A stretch of 7,002 nucleotides of DNA, taken from an uncultured Saprospiraceae bacterium. GTDB taxonomy: Bacteria > Bacteroidota > Bacteroidia > Chitinophagales > Saprospiraceae. Numbering within the stretch: the stretch's first letter is position 1; each line of letters opens with the position of its first letter. Shown piece after piece: positions 1 through 5,320 of the stretch. Location: NCBI GenBank assembly GCA_937959095.1, contig CALGLY010000191.1, positions 1-7,002 on the forward strand. Reading direction: 5' to 3'. The notes under the pieces are model-generated. The model was not told where the DNA came from. It was given only the letters and a program-made list of their open reading frames with translations, and did not search any database. The translations under genes and the position numbers were made by a program.

Positions 1-5
1 TGACT

Positions 6-41
6 CATTTTTTCATTTTCATTTTCATTATTATTTTCATT
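6..41. repeat. Short CATTTT tandem repeat upstream of sodA
   Basis: CAT-T(n) units begin at 6, 14, 20, 26 and 38. Two are exact CATTTT hexamers, the first is longer (CATTTTTT), and the fourth is stretched by ATT insertions. The tract lies 39-74 nt before the sodA start, where promoter spacing could matter. It may be simple low-complexity DNA. No -7 box of the TAnnTTTG type is seen nearby; the closest is TAGCTTTT at 50-57, which has no -33 partner. Confidence 0.5.
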
Positions 42-79
42 CTAATATTTAGCTTTTCTAAAGTAATACTATACCAATT

Positions 80-712
80 ATGGCATTCGAATTACCTGCT
101 TTGCCTTACGACTTTAAAGCTCTAGAACCACATATTGACGCACGCACTATGGAAATTCACCATGGCAAGCATCATGCTGGATATACAAAGAAATTGAATG
201 CGGCTATTGAAGGTACTGACCTGGCCAATGCAAAGATTGAAGATATTTTAGCGAATGTATCGAAGCATTCTGCGGGAGTACGTAACAACGGCGGTGGTTT
301 TTACAACCATGCCTTATTTTGGAGTATTCTCGCACCAGCAGCAGATAGCAACTTGACGGCTGGCATGAATATCGCTAAAGCAATTGATCGCGACTTCGGT
401 GGAATGGACGGCTTAAAAGCAGCATTCAAGAAAGCAGCATTAGGACAATTTGGTTCAGGCTGGGCTTGGTTGTGTGTAGATGCAGATGACAAGCTTTTTG
501 TCGCTGCTACACCAAATCAGGATAACCCATTGATGGATGTGAATGATATTGCAGGAAAGCCAGTATTGGGCTTAGATGTATGGGAACATGCGTATTACTT
601 AAACTATCAGAATCGTCGTGGCGATTATATAGATGGCTTTTTCAATATTGTAAATTGGAAAGAAGTAAGTAAGCGTTACAATGATGCAAACCCTGGAGCG
701 TCTGCATTCTAA
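80..712 (+). CDS. sodA: Superoxide dismutase, Mn-type (Fe/Mn SOD family)
   Basis: Converts superoxide to oxygen and hydrogen peroxide; there is no signal peptide, so it should act in the cytoplasm. The 210 residues cover the whole family. The four metal ligands are visible as His27 (EIHHGKHHAGY), His77 (NHALFW), and Asp166 and His170 (DVWEHAYY), with second-shell His31 and Tyr35. Metal choice can be judged from the outer-sphere glutamine: Gln147 lies in TPNQDNP, as in E. coli MnSOD, and the N-terminal position that carries Gln in FeSOD is Gly73. This favours Mn, although Bacteroidota enzymes can be cambialistic, and Phe74-Tyr75 replaces the His-Ala of E. coli SodA. The ATG has no Shine-Dalgarno; the leader is AT-rich, as is normal in this phylum. 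A terminator follows 30 nt after the stop, so it is probably transcribed alone. The family call is certain; the Mn-type call is likely. Confidence 0.97.
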   Translation: MAFELPALPYDFKALEPHIDARTMEIHHGKHHAGYTKKLNAAIEGTDLANAKIEDILANVSKHSAGVRNNGGGFYNHALFWSILAPAADSNLTAGMNIAKAIDRDFGGMDGLKAAFKKAALGQFGSGWAWLCVDADDKLFVAATPNQDNPLMDVNDIAGKPVLGLDVWEHAYYLNYQNRRGDYIDGFFNIVNWKEVSKRYNDANPGASAF

Positions 713-741
713 AAGAATGAATTTAAATTAGAAAATAATAG

Positions 742-775
742 AAAGTCGGATGCTTAAAAGTGTCCGGCTTTTTTT
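742..775 (+). terminator. Rho-independent terminator of sodA
   Basis: AGTCGGA (744-750) pairs with TCCGGCT (763-769) through one G-U wobble, around a 12-nt loop. Flanking A residues at 742-743 can extend the stem into the T run 769-775. It begins 30 nt after the sodA stop and 49 nt before the next start codon, so it separates the two plus-strand genes. Confidence 0.85.
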
Positions 776-788
776 ATGGAAGCTCTTG

Positions 789-822
789 CCTAATACTTTG
801 TACCTGATACTTAATACCTAAT
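789..822 (+). repeat. Degenerate TAATACTT/TAATACC repeat in the leader of the BtuF-like gene
   Basis: The 34 nt before the start codon are built from near-copies of one motif: CCTAATACTT, then CCTGATACTT, then AATACCTAAT. The same kind of word recurs at 4719-4729 (CCTAATACTT in a longer AT run). Low-complexity TACTT-type runs are common between genes in Bacteroidota. I see no clear function. The motif overlaps the place where a promoter would sit, but no exact TAnnTTTG is formed. Confidence 0.45.
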
Positions 823-823
823 T

Positions 824-1618
824 ATGCTAACATTCACCGACCAACTCAATCGAAAAATTCATTTGGATGCGCCACCAAAGCGTATTATTTCTTTAGTCCC
901 TTCCCAAACAGAGTTATTATACGATTTAGGACTTAGAGAAGAAGTGGTGGGAATTACAAAATTCTGCATTCATCCAGAAGAGTGGTTTCGGAGCAAAACC
1001 CGAGTAGGCGGCACGAAGCAATATCATATTGATCGTATTGCAGCCTTGCAACCCGATTTGATAATTGGCAATAAAGAAGAAAATGAAAAAGCACAAATAG
1101 AAAACCTCATGCAGCAGTACCCCGTCTGGATGAGCGATATTTACACTATTGAAGATGCCTTGCAAATGATAGTGCAAATTGGAGAAGTCGTACAAAAAAA
1201 AGAAGTAGCAACTCAACTAGCTCAAGAGACTAGAAATGCGCTGCAAACACTCCCTTCAGCAGAGGGACTTCGAGTTGCTTATTTCATTTGGCGAAATCCT
1301 TATATGGTAGCCGCTAAGAATACCTTTATACATGAAATGCTGGAAGCTTGTGGTTTTCAGAATTGCTTTTCAGAACAACAACGCTATCCTGAAATTGATA
1401 TAGCCACACTACAGGCTACTGCACCCGATATAGTCTTTCTTTCTTCCGAGCCTTATCCTTTCAAAAAACAACATATTTTGGAACTGCAAAAAAGCCTACC
1501 TGATACGCACATTTGCCTAGTAGATGGTGAAGTATTCTCTTGGTATGGAAGCCGTTTGCTAAAAAGTAGGGCTTATTTGAGGCGACTAATTGAAGAGAGT
1601 AGAGGAGTTTTAGACTAA
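824..1618 (+). CDS. BtuF-like metal/cobalamin-binding protein (helical-backbone metal receptor fold) without signal peptide
   Basis: Member of the periplasmic-binding-protein type 2 family (Peripla_BP_2, COG0614), which binds cobalamin, haem or Fe-siderophores for ABC import. The N-lobe starts with KRIISLVPSQTELLYDLGL (residues 19-37), continues through VGITKFCIHPEEW and VGGTKQYHIDRIAALQPDLIIG, crosses a backbone helix near 110-142, and ends in a C-lobe with the family-typical DGEVFSWYGSRLL (234-246). Length (264 aa) is normal for the mature fold. The protein begins only about 17 residues before the fold, without a signal peptide or lipobox. An in-frame TAA at 812-814, just 9 nt before the ATG, rules out an N-terminal extension. 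It is therefore predicted to be cytoplasmic. No permease or ATPase gene is adjacent. It could be a cytosolic corrinoid/metal-binding relative; the ligand is not knowable here. There are four cysteines (48, 176, 181, 231). Confidence 0.85.
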   Translation: MLTFTDQLNRKIHLDAPPKRIISLVPSQTELLYDLGLREEVVGITKFCIHPEEWFRSKTRVGGTKQYHIDRIAALQPDLIIGNKEENEKAQIENLMQQYPVWMSDIYTIEDALQMIVQIGEVVQKKEVATQLAQETRNALQTLPSAEGLRVAYFIWRNPYMVAAKNTFIHEMLEACGFQNCFSEQQRYPEIDIATLQATAPDIVFLSSEPYPFKKQHILELQKSLPDTHICLVDGEVFSWYGSRLLKSRAYLRRLIEESRGVLD

Positions 1619-1706
1619 AAAGAGGCAAAATTTAGTGTTTTCAGCCGTTTTAGCGTTAAAAAAGCACCGATACACCATAATAAGTATATAACAGCTTGAA
1701 ATACGG

Positions 1707-1737
1707 TTTGAAAATACGAGGCAAACATTTACTTTTG
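1707..1737 (+). promoter_or_regulatory. Bacteroidota-type primary promoter for the PpiD-like gene
   Basis: TTTG at 1707-1710 is followed by exactly 19 nt and then TACTTTTG at 1730-1737. This is a full match to the Bacteroidota -33/-7 consensus (TTTG and TAnnTTTG). Transcription should start near 1743-1745, which gives a leader of about 148 nt before the ATG at 1892. This is the best promoter match in the window. Confidence 0.75.
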
Positions 1738-1774
1738 CATCGCTAAAAATGAAAGTAGCACAATTTGCTTTTCA

Positions 1775-1873
1775 CTATTAGCTTTTGGCTAGCATTTTTT
1801 CATAGTTTTTTTAATAAATAAATCATGCTTGCTTGACTTATTTCAACGTCAGCAAATTGCCAAAAGCTAATAG
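1775..1873 (+). promoter_or_regulatory. Long-range inverted repeat in the 5' leader of the PpiD-like gene
   Basis: CTATTAGCTTTTGGC (1775-1789) and GCCAAAAGCTAATAG (1859-1873) are perfect 15-nt complements, separated by 69 nt. A second complementary pair, CAATTTGC (1761-1768) and GCAAATTG (1852-1859), interleaves with the first, so the two stems cross and meet at base 1859. Both lie downstream of the predicted transcription start. The 3' arm ends 18 nt before the start codon, so folding could affect ribosome access. Regulation is an inference. No T run follows the 3' arm, so it is not a terminator. No flanking target duplication was found that would mark it as a mobile element. Confidence 0.6.
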
Positions 1874-1891
1874 CTACAATTAATATATAGA

Positions 1892-4012
1892 ATGGCTTTA
1901 ATCGGAAAAATTCGGAGAAATAGTTGGTTGTTGGTATTCCTACTTGCCTTAGGCTTGATTGGGTTTATCATGATGGATATGACATCAGGACAAACCAGCG
2001 TGTTTGGTAGTGATGCAGCTACAATGGCAAACATTGACGGACGCAAAATAAGCATAAATGAATTCACAAGAACAGAGCAGTTGCTTTACCGCAATTCAGG
2101 AGGAGATACCTACAGTCAGCGTGAATTTTTGTGGAACTACTATGTAGATGAAACACTAGTAAAAAAGGAAGCAGAGGAATTGGGTTTAGGAATATCGCAA
2201 GATGAGTTGATGGATTTGCAATTCGGTACGGATGTAAGTCCTATCATTCAGCAACGCTTCCGTGATCCAAATACCTTCCAATTGGATCGTGCACGTTTGG
2301 ATGGCTTCAAGACGGCTATTGAAAATAATGAACTTACCGATCCATCAATTCGTGGTTTTTGGGCACATCAAGAAAAAGAAATTCAGACAGACCGTTTGAA
2401 AACAAAAATAGGTAACCTCGTATCAAAAGCACTCTACGCACCAAAGTGGATGGCGGAGATGGCAAGCAACGATCAGTACTCTACTGTAGATTTTGCTTAT
2501 GTGCAAGTACCATTTGATGCTATCGAAAATAGTGATGTTTCATTGGATGATAATGACTTCCAAAGCTACCTAACTAAAAATAAAGCTCGATACATGCAAG
2601 ACGAAGAAACGCGTCGTATCGAGTATGCTACCTTCAATGTGACACCAAGTGCAGCAGATACGCTGAACCTATTGAAGACCATGAATGAGACAGCGGCAGA
2701 ATTCAGAAGTACACCTAATGACACGGTATTCGTAGAAAATAACTACGGCACATTCGATAATACGTACTTAAAGAAGGCTGATTTAGATGCTTCTATAGCG
2801 GATACAGTATTCAGTATGCCAGTAGGTAGCGTGTATGGTCCATACATGAAGGATGGTGCTTACGAATTAGCAAAAGTATTAGATCGTAAAATCATTCCTG
2901 ATTCAGTACAAGCGCGTCATATTCTGATTAGTGCGCAAAATGATCCACAGCAATTCATGGCTGCCCGTCGTACAGTTGATAGCTTGAAGAACCTTATCGA
3001 AACAGGTGTATCTTCTTTCGACTCTTTAGCGATTAAGTTTAGTCAAGACCCAGGGTCAGGTGCAAAAGGTGGTATGCTTGATTATGCTGCACCAGGTCGT
3101 ATGGTGAAGCCATTCAATGATGTACTATTCTACTCTGGTGAGCCAGGTAAGATGTATGTAGTGGGGTCGCAGTTCGGTGTACACCTCATTGAAATAATGG
3201 GCAGAAAGTACGATACGAATGAGCGAGGTGCGCAAGTCTTATTTATAAAGAATGCTATTGTGCCAAGTGAAGAGACACAGAATAATCTTTATAAAGAAGC
3301 ACTAGAATTTGCTAGTACGAATAGAACACGCGAAAGCTTATTACAAGCCGTAGCAGCAAATGATAACCTAGAACTCGAAACTTCGCAAGCCTTGAAGCGA
3401 AATGACTTCAATATGGGCGTATTGGGTACAGGACAGTCTTCACGCGATATGGTGCGTTGGGCATTCGGACCGAATGCAGAAGTAGGCGGTGTTTCACCAG
3501 ATGTTTATATCTACCAAGACGAGGTAAACTACTACAACAATAAGTATGTAGTTGCTGCTCTGAAAGGTATTCAAGGTGCAGGTATGCCTAGCGTAGCAAG
3601 CATTCGTGATGATATTGAGCCACAGGTTATCAATATGAAGAAAACAGATCTTATACTGGGAGCAGTACAAGGAAAAGATATGAACAGCATCGCTGCACAA
3701 TATGGTGCAAGCATAGATACTACGAAGAATGTGAATTTCTCTTCAGGCTTCATCGCAGGGCTAGGAAATGAACCAAAAGTAGTAGCTAGAGCAATGCAAC
3801 TAGAGCAAGGACAAACATCGGAAGCAATAGGTGGTGATAATGGAGTGTATATGATAAAGGTGGTAAATAAGCCTAAGAATATCACGCCTGCTAATATCAC
3901 ACAAGTGCGCCAAACGATTTCGCAATCTACAAAAGCACAAGTTCCGTTGTTATTGCCAAAGCAATTGCGCGAAACAGCAAATGTAGAAGATAATCGCTCT
4001 CGTTTCTATTAG
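1892..4012 (+). CDS. Membrane-anchored peptidyl-prolyl isomerase, PpiD/SurA-like, with a parvulin domain
   Basis: Periplasmic foldase anchored in the inner membrane, expected to help outer-membrane and exported proteins fold. Residues 1-10 are basic (MALIGKIRRN) and 11-29 form one transmembrane helix, so the bulk faces the periplasm. Residues about 45-190 form a SurA-N-like helical chaperone region (IDGRKISINEF, then WNYYVDETLVKKEAEELGLGIS). The parvulin (PPIC) domain spans about 338-438 and has the hallmark ARHIL (His343), FSQDPGSGAKGGMLDY and FGVHLIEI (His431). Segments at 235-332 (ending VFSMPVGSVYGPY, then YELAKVLD) and 560-658 (ending LEQGQTSEAIGGDNGVYMIKVV) look like degenerate copies of the same fold that lack the first histidine motif; this is by eye. 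At 706 aa it is slightly longer than E. coli PpiD, as is usual in Bacteroidota. It is monocistronic: its own promoter lies upstream and strong terminators follow. Confidence 0.93.
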   Translation: MALIGKIRRNSWLLVFLLALGLIGFIMMDMTSGQTSVFGSDAATMANIDGRKISINEFTRTEQLLYRNSGGDTYSQREFLWNYYVDETLVKKEAEELGLGISQDELMDLQFGTDVSPIIQQRFRDPNTFQLDRARLDGFKTAIENNELTDPSIRGFWAHQEKEIQTDRLKTKIGNLVSKALYAPKWMAEMASNDQYSTVDFAYVQVPFDAIENSDVSLDDNDFQSYLTKNKARYMQDEETRRIEYATFNVTPSAADTLNLLKTMNETAAEFRSTPNDTVFVENNYGTFDNTYLKKADLDASIADTVFSMPVGSVYGPYMKDGAYELAKVLDRKIIPDSVQARHILISAQNDPQQFMAARRTVDSLKNLIETGVSSFDSLAIKFSQDPGSGAKGGMLDYAAPGRMVKPFNDVLFYSGEPGKMYVVGSQFGVHLIEIMGRKYDTNERGAQVLFIKNAIVPSEETQNNLYKEALEFASTNRTRESLLQAVAANDNLELETSQALKRNDFNMGVLGTGQSSRDMVRWAFGPNAEVGGVSPDVYIYQDEVNYYNNKYVVAALKGIQGAGMPSVASIRDDIEPQVINMKKTDLILGAVQGKDMNSIAAQYGASIDTTKNVNFSSGFIAGLGNEPKVVARAMQLEQGQTSEAIGGDNGVYMIKVVNKPKNITPANITQVRQTISQSTKAQVPLLLPKQLRETANVEDNRSRFY

Positions 4013-4019
4013 TAGATAT

Positions 4020-4064
4020 AAGATTTGAGACATTGTTTGCCTAGCATAACAGCTCAAATCTTTT
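4020..4064 (+). terminator. First hairpin after the PpiD-like gene (weak terminator or 3' end structure)
   Basis: AAGATTTGAG (4020-4029) and CTCAAATCTT (4053-4062) are perfect 10-nt complements starting 7 nt after the stop codon. The loop holds a secondary stem, with TGC (4037-4039) pairing GCA (4043-4045). Only a short T stretch (4061-4064) follows, so alone it would be a weak terminator. It may protect the mRNA 3' end or act in tandem with the strong terminator 20 nt downstream. Confidence 0.5.
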
Positions 4065-4082
4065 ACCTAAAAATAGGTTCTT

Positions 4083-4135
4083 AAAAAAAAAGCATCCCAT
4101 TCCTGACATAAGTTGGAATGGGATGCTTTTTTTTT
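4083..4135. terminator. Bidirectional terminator between convergent genes
   Basis: GCATCCCATTCC (4092-4103) and GGAATGGGATGC (4115-4126) pair perfectly around an 11-nt loop. The stem is flanked by nine A (4083-4091) and nine T (4127-4135), giving a 21-bp perfect stem that has a U tract whichever strand is read. It serves the PpiD-like gene ending at 4012 and probably also the minus-strand HTH gene ending at 4273. Confidence 0.95.
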
Positions 4136-4204
4136 ACCCTAAAGTGTTTTAATAATGAATGCCGCTAGAAAATTAATAGTCCAATTTTCCATCGTACACT
4201 CCTG

Positions 4205-4259
4205 TAAGTAGATTAGAAGCTTTGACAAGCTGCTATTTAAAGAATCTCACTTCTACTTA
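4205..4259 (-). other. Structured 3' region of the HTH gene
   Basis: TAAGTAGA (4205-4212) and TCTACTTA (4252-4259) are perfect 8-nt complements enclosing a second hairpin, AGCTT-tgac-AAGCT (4218-4231). The outer stem starts 13 nt after the HTH gene's stop. Neither strand shows a T run after it, so it is not an intrinsic terminator. A further 7-bp hairpin, GAAAATT/AATTTTC, lies at 4168-4189. In AT-rich DNA, stems of this size can arise by chance. Confidence 0.35.
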
Positions 4260-4272
4260 TTCATAGTTACAT

Positions 4273-4521
4273 TTAATTTTGTTGTTCACTAATAATCTTA
4301 CGAGCTACGTCTAATATTTTTGTGTCTTGAAGACTTACAACACCTCCACCTGGTCCAGGTTCAAGATGTTTTCCTGTACCGTCGCCTTGGTCAAATTTAT
4401 TCGCTCCAAAGTAGTTACGAACGGTTTGTTCATCAATTCCTAGTTCACTAGCGATGCGCGCTACACTGCCTGTAGGAAGCTTGTGCTTGATGCCGCGCAG
4501 TTCGTCAAAAGTAATATTCAT
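4273..4521 (-). CDS. Small HTH DNA-binding protein (82 aa)
   Basis: Probably a small DNA-binding protein. Residues about 5-13 (FDELRGIKH) look like a first helix, 18-27 (GSVARIASEL) a second, and 29-40 (IDEQTVRNYFGA) a recognition helix, in the usual 'IAxxLGIxxxTVRNYF' pattern. After a short KFDQGDGTGKH linker comes EPGPGGGVVSL (54-64) and a final helix (DTKILDVARKIISEQ). From memory, proteins with this HTH plus EPGP tail recur in Bacteroidota and are annotated only as DNA-binding; no function is established that I know of. The start is the only sensible ATG: the HTH begins right after it, and the leader is AT-rich without a Shine-Dalgarno. The gene ends convergent with the PpiD-like gene. 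A miniature transposon begins 50 nt upstream of its start, so its native promoter may be displaced. Confidence 0.75.
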   Translation of the reverse strand: MNITFDELRGIKHKLPTGSVARIASELGIDEQTVRNYFGANKFDQGDGTGKHLEPGPGGGVVSLQDTKILDVARKIISEQQN

Positions 4522-4548
4522 ACAAAATAGTTAAGGTGAAGAAATAAG

Positions 4549-4566
4549 TACTTTGTAAACAAAGTA
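4549..4566. promoter_or_regulatory. Palindrome upstream of the HTH gene (possible operator)
   Basis: TACTTTG (4549-4555), TAAA, CAAAGTA (4560-4566) forms a 7-bp dyad with a 4-nt centre, 27 nt before the HTH gene's start codon. Dyads in this position are often binding sites for the regulator encoded next door, but this is inference. It overlaps the left copy of the transposon's target duplication at 4564-4571, so its left arm and centre predate the insertion and its right arm runs into the duplicated bases. Confidence 0.35.
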
Positions 4567-4571
4567 ATAAG
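4564..4571. repeat. Target-site duplication, left copy (GTAATAAG)
   Basis: Exact 8-bp direct repeat abutting the left end of the 110-bp MITE; the partner is at 4682-4689. It also supplies the last bases of the upstream dyad ending at 4566. Confidence 0.9.
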
Positions 4572-4681
4572 GGGTCTTTGACAATTTTTGCATTTTCTAC
4601 GAACAAAATCAAATCAAAACGCTCATTATCAATCGCTTTTTTGATTTAATTTATGTCCGTGGCAAAAATTGTCAAAGAGCC
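4572..4681. mobile_element. 110-bp MITE with ISL3-like ends
   Basis: Left end GGGTCTTTGACAATTTTTGC (4572-4591) and the reverse complement of the right end, GGCTCTTTGACAATTTTTGC (4662-4681), agree at 19 of 20 bases. The element is bounded exactly by an 8-bp direct repeat, GTAATAAG, at 4564-4571 and 4682-4689. Ends starting GGCTCTTT together with 8-bp duplications are the signature of the ISL3 family, so a full ISL3 element elsewhere in the genome probably supplies transposase. The 70-bp interior has no reading frame, is AT-rich and is partly self-complementary (AAATCAAA near 4609, TTTGATTT near 4640). The nearly intact ends and exact duplication suggest a recent insertion. Confidence 0.9.
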
Positions 4682-4689
4682 GTAATAAG
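4682..4689. repeat. Target-site duplication, right copy (GTAATAAG)
   Basis: Exact partner of 4564-4571, directly abutting the right end of the MITE at 4681. Confidence 0.9.
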
Positions 4690-5240
4690 ATTTGAATTTA
4701 AAATAGTTGAATTGTGACTACCTAATACTTATATATATCGCAATCACTCCAAATATTTTCATTAAGGTACGTTTTTTTTGGAATTGAAGAAATAAAATAT
4801 GGATTTTAATTCAAAAAACAGAATTATAGTTTCGTTTCGATTTAAATATTGATATTTTTATCATATATCATGTGGCTGATCCTTGATTAGCTTATTTTTT
4901 CAGAAAAAAGGACGATTTGAAAGAAAAAAGAGGAGATTTTGATTTTTTTTTAAAGAAATCAATAAAAAATATACCGAAATAAAGACAGTTTTTAGACGTG
5001 TAAATACAAAACAAATTATTTTTTTGTATTTAAATACCTGATTTTTAGAATTTTGCGTATTTTTAATTGCTTTTTTAAAGTACAGAAATCTATCATTTTG
5101 TACTACAGTAGGTGGTTTTTTGTCCCCATATTTGTATTGTCGGAAGGAAAGAGGGGAAATGAATAAGTGTAGAATGAATGACTTCTGACCAACAAATTGT
5201 AACGACTTACTATGGCAATTATAATCTCATGAGTTTGAAG
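4690..5240. other. AT-rich stretch without a recognisable gene
   Basis: About 550 nt with no convincing reading frame on either strand. It is rich in A and T runs and contains a purine-rich patch near 4906-4936. A hairpin forms from TTGATTT (4939-4945) with AAATCAA (4956-4962). A larger inverted-repeat cluster lies at 5001-5037. The region 5100-5240 is less AT-rich and leads into a strong plus-strand terminator. The longest minus-strand frame (5103-5291) runs through that terminator and has no family character, so I do not call it. Confidence 0.7.
5001..5037. repeat. TAAATAC inverted-repeat cluster
   Basis: TAAATACAAAA (5001-5011) and TTTTGTATTTA (5022-5032) are perfect 11-nt complements with a 10-nt loop. 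The right arm merges into a 12-bp palindrome, GTATTTAAATAC (5026-5037), so the TAAATAC word occurs three times in alternating orientation. It could be a regulator site or a hairpin; AT-richness makes chance a real possibility. Confidence 0.45.
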
Positions 5241-5269
5241 GAGCACCCACGACGGTGCTCTTTTTTTTT
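5107..5269 (+). ncRNA. Candidate small RNA ending at a strong terminator (speculative)
   Basis: The terminator at 5241-5269 points plus-ward, but no plus-strand gene precedes it back to 4013. The segment after about 5100 is less AT-rich than the DNA before it. A weak promoter could be TTG (5067-5069), a 23-nt spacer, and TCATTTTG (5093-5100, one mismatch to TAnnTTTG), giving a start near 5107 and a transcript of about 160 nt. Only tiny frames exist inside, such as nine codons from 5159 preceded by GAGGGGAA. The 3' boundary is supported; the 5' boundary is a guess. Confidence 0.35.
5241..5269 (+). terminator. Strong plus-strand intrinsic terminator with no upstream gene
   Basis: GAGCACC (5241-5247) pairs perfectly with GGTGCTC (5254-5260) around the loop CACGAC, followed by nine T (5261-5269). 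No A run precedes the stem, so it works only for plus-strand transcription. radC, ending at 5321, runs the other way and would meet it without a U tract. Confidence 0.85.
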
Positions 5270-5320
5270 GTGTATACGTGAATGAACTCAAGATGTTTCA
5301 TTTCTTCCCATTACATAGCT

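Noticed and set aside
5..40. 11-codon minus-strand micro-frame (MKIIMKMKMKK)
   Set aside because: It is produced entirely by the CATTTT repeat read in reverse, with no leader or context.
926..1216. 96-codon minus-strand frame inside the BtuF-like gene
   Set aside because: It is antisense to a clear coding sequence, with a Phe-rich composition typical of the reverse frame of an AT-rich gene.
1775..1873. 99-bp inverted-repeat segment as a third MITE
   Set aside because: The 15-bp arms are perfect, but no flanking direct repeat or IS-like end was found, and the interleaved second stem fits a leader RNA better.
3571..3900. 109-codon minus-strand frame inside the PpiD-like gene
   Set aside because: It is antisense to the isomerase coding region, and its apparent hydrophobicity comes from complementing that sequence.
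4572..4681. The 110-bp segment as a plain terminator or attenuator
   Set aside because: The stem ends lack T runs, and the exact 8-bp direct repeat abutting both ends is explained by transposition, not by termination.
5229..5285. 18-codon plus-strand frame over the orphan terminator
   Set aside because: Its coding would be the terminator stem and poly-T itself. The terminator explains the sequence better.
5103..5291. 62-codon minus-strand frame in the gap before radC's end
   Set aside because: It runs through the terminator hairpin and its T9 tract, has no family character and no plausible leader. It is probably chance.
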